A DNA stretch of 64,000 nucleotides, taken from NCBI RefSeq assembly GCF_037176765.1, contig NC_090026.1, positions 132,182,752 to 132,246,751 on the forward strand. Reading direction: 5' to 3'. The notes under the pieces were generated by a model that saw only the letters and a list, made by a program, of their open reading frames with translations, did no database searches and was not told the origin of the DNA. Numbering within the stretch: the stretch's first letter is position 1; every line of letters starts with the position of its first letter. Made by a program: the position numbers and the translations under genes. This document shows positions 62,870 through 64,000 of the stretch, in pieces. The DNA is from Anolis sagrei (lineage: Eukaryota; Chordata; Lepidosauria; Squamata; Anolidae).

Positions 62870-63300
62870 AAAATTGACCTTGAATGCTGGGAGTTGTAGT
62901 TCATCTACATCCAGAGAGCACTGTGAACCGAAATGGCAATAGATCTTGACGAACTTTGGCACGTATACCTAACAGGACCAACTTTCAATATTGGTGGAGT
63001 TTGCAGGAATTTATATTGGATGCTGTTAGTTATAGTTCACCCACATCCAGAAGGCATTGTGAACCTGGACTATGATGGATTTAGACAACATATGGCACAC
63101 ATACCCAAAATGACCAACTTTGAAAACTGGCAGGATTTTGGGGGAAAATGACCCATGATGAGGGGAGTTGTCGTTTATCCACAATCAAAGAGCACTATGA
63201 ACAAACCAACCATGAATCTGGACCACACTTGACACTTTTATTCAGCATTGCCAACTAGTGTATTCCAACTATGGAACTCAACCAAACTTGGCACGCATAC
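62870..63300 (+). mobile_element. hAT-related internal modules
   Basis: Repeats of gggagttgtagttcatctac and ccagagagcactgtgaaccg, as in the interior of the hAT at 8643-9371, without recognisable ends. Confidence 0.5.
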
Positions 63301-63306
63301 CCCTAT

Positions 63307-64000
63307 GGCAGTGGTTCTCAACCTTGCTAATGCCGTGACCACTTAATGCAGTTCCATATGTTGTGGTGACCTCCAATCCACAATATTGTTTTCGTTGCTA
63401 CCTGTCATTTTACTACTTTATAAATTGTAATGTAAATATCCAATATGCAGGATATATTTTCATTCACTGGACTAAAATGAGCACAAATACCAAATATGCC
63501 CAAATGTGAATGTTAGTGGGGTTTAGGGAGGTTGATTTTGTAATTTAGGAGTTGTAGTTGCTGGGATTTATAGTTCACCTTTAATCAAAGAGCATTCTGA
63601 ACTCCACCAGTGATGGATTTAAACCGAACTTGGCACACAGAACTCCCATGATGATTAGAAAACACTGGAAGGGTTTTGTGGGCATTGACCTTCAGATTGG
63701 GAGTTGTAGTTCACCTATATCCAGAGGAGTGCTGTGGATTCATGCAATGATGGATCTGGACCAAACTTGGCACGAATACTCAATATGCCCAAATGTGAAC
63801 ACTGGTGGAGTCTGGGGAAAATAGACCTTGACAATTGGGAGTTTTAGTTATTGGGATTTGTAGTTCACCTACAATCAAAAAGCATTCTGAACTTGACCAA
63901 CAGTAGAATTGGATCAAACTTCCCACACAGAATCCCAATGACCAACAGAAAATACTATGTTTTCTTATGGTCTTTGACGACCCCTTTGACAACCCCTCAC
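63307..64000 (+). mobile_element. hAT element, cut by the window end
   Basis: Opens CAGTGGTTCTCAACCTTGCT and follows the 8643-9371 element through most of its length to the gacgacccctttgac region. The right end is outside. Confidence 0.85.

Overview
The window looks like a repeat-rich stretch of a squamate reptile (lizard or snake) nuclear genome. The reasons are a vertebrate-type nine-exon cytochrome P450 family 2 (CYP2) gene cluster, abundant CR1 and L2 LINEs, 5'-truncated BovB (RTE) copies with clean target-site duplications, palindromic Penelope-like elements with GIY-YIG remnants, hAT elements, a Ty1/copia fragment, and tRNA- and 5S-derived SINEs. I cannot name the species from sequence alone.

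All host genes I can support lie on the minus strand and form a tandem CYP2 array. Gene A (492-7096) is cut by the left window edge: exons 3, 2 and 1 are present. Gene B (22088-37808) and gene C (42803-60056) are each complete. Each has nine exons of 174, 163, 150, 161, 180, 142, 188, 142 and 182 coding bases, with consistent GT-AG borders and one open 493-residue frame carrying every P450 signature (WxxxR, AGxET, ExxR, FxxGxRxCxG). I see no host gene on the plus strand.

The cluster shows repeated partial duplication. Exon 1 of gene A with its upstream flank exists twice (6923-7096 and 11484-11656), and the second copy has a one-base deletion. Downstream of gene B lie four decaying copies of the end of exon 9 (21030-22047), and gene C has one (42583-42767). 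This segment encodes the C-terminal loop that includes substrate recognition site 6. A ~370-bp piece of gene B intron 7 is copied into intron 6. Both complete genes carry a long purine-rich tract (transcribed strand) starting right at the intron 4 donor.

Layout: 1-7.1 kb gene A; 7.1-21.0 kb intergenic nest of L2, CR1, Penelope-like and hAT insertions with the duplicated exon 1; 21.0-37.8 kb exon-9 copies and gene B; 37.8-42.5 kb intergenic with a 24-unit 31-bp minisatellite and a 164-bp tandem repeat; 42.5-60.1 kb gene C; 60.1-64.0 kb 5' flank with CR1, a Penelope-like copy and a hAT element running off the window. CYP2 enzymes are microsomal monooxygenases, so the genes here probably make paralogous drug, steroid or fatty-acid oxidising enzymes with diverged substrate ranges. 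I found no evidence of a new multi-gene system. The most unusual signals are the exon-9 fragment arrays, the conserved intron 4 purine tracts, a CR1 flanked by 119-bp direct repeats, and hammerhead-like motifs in the Penelope-like arms.
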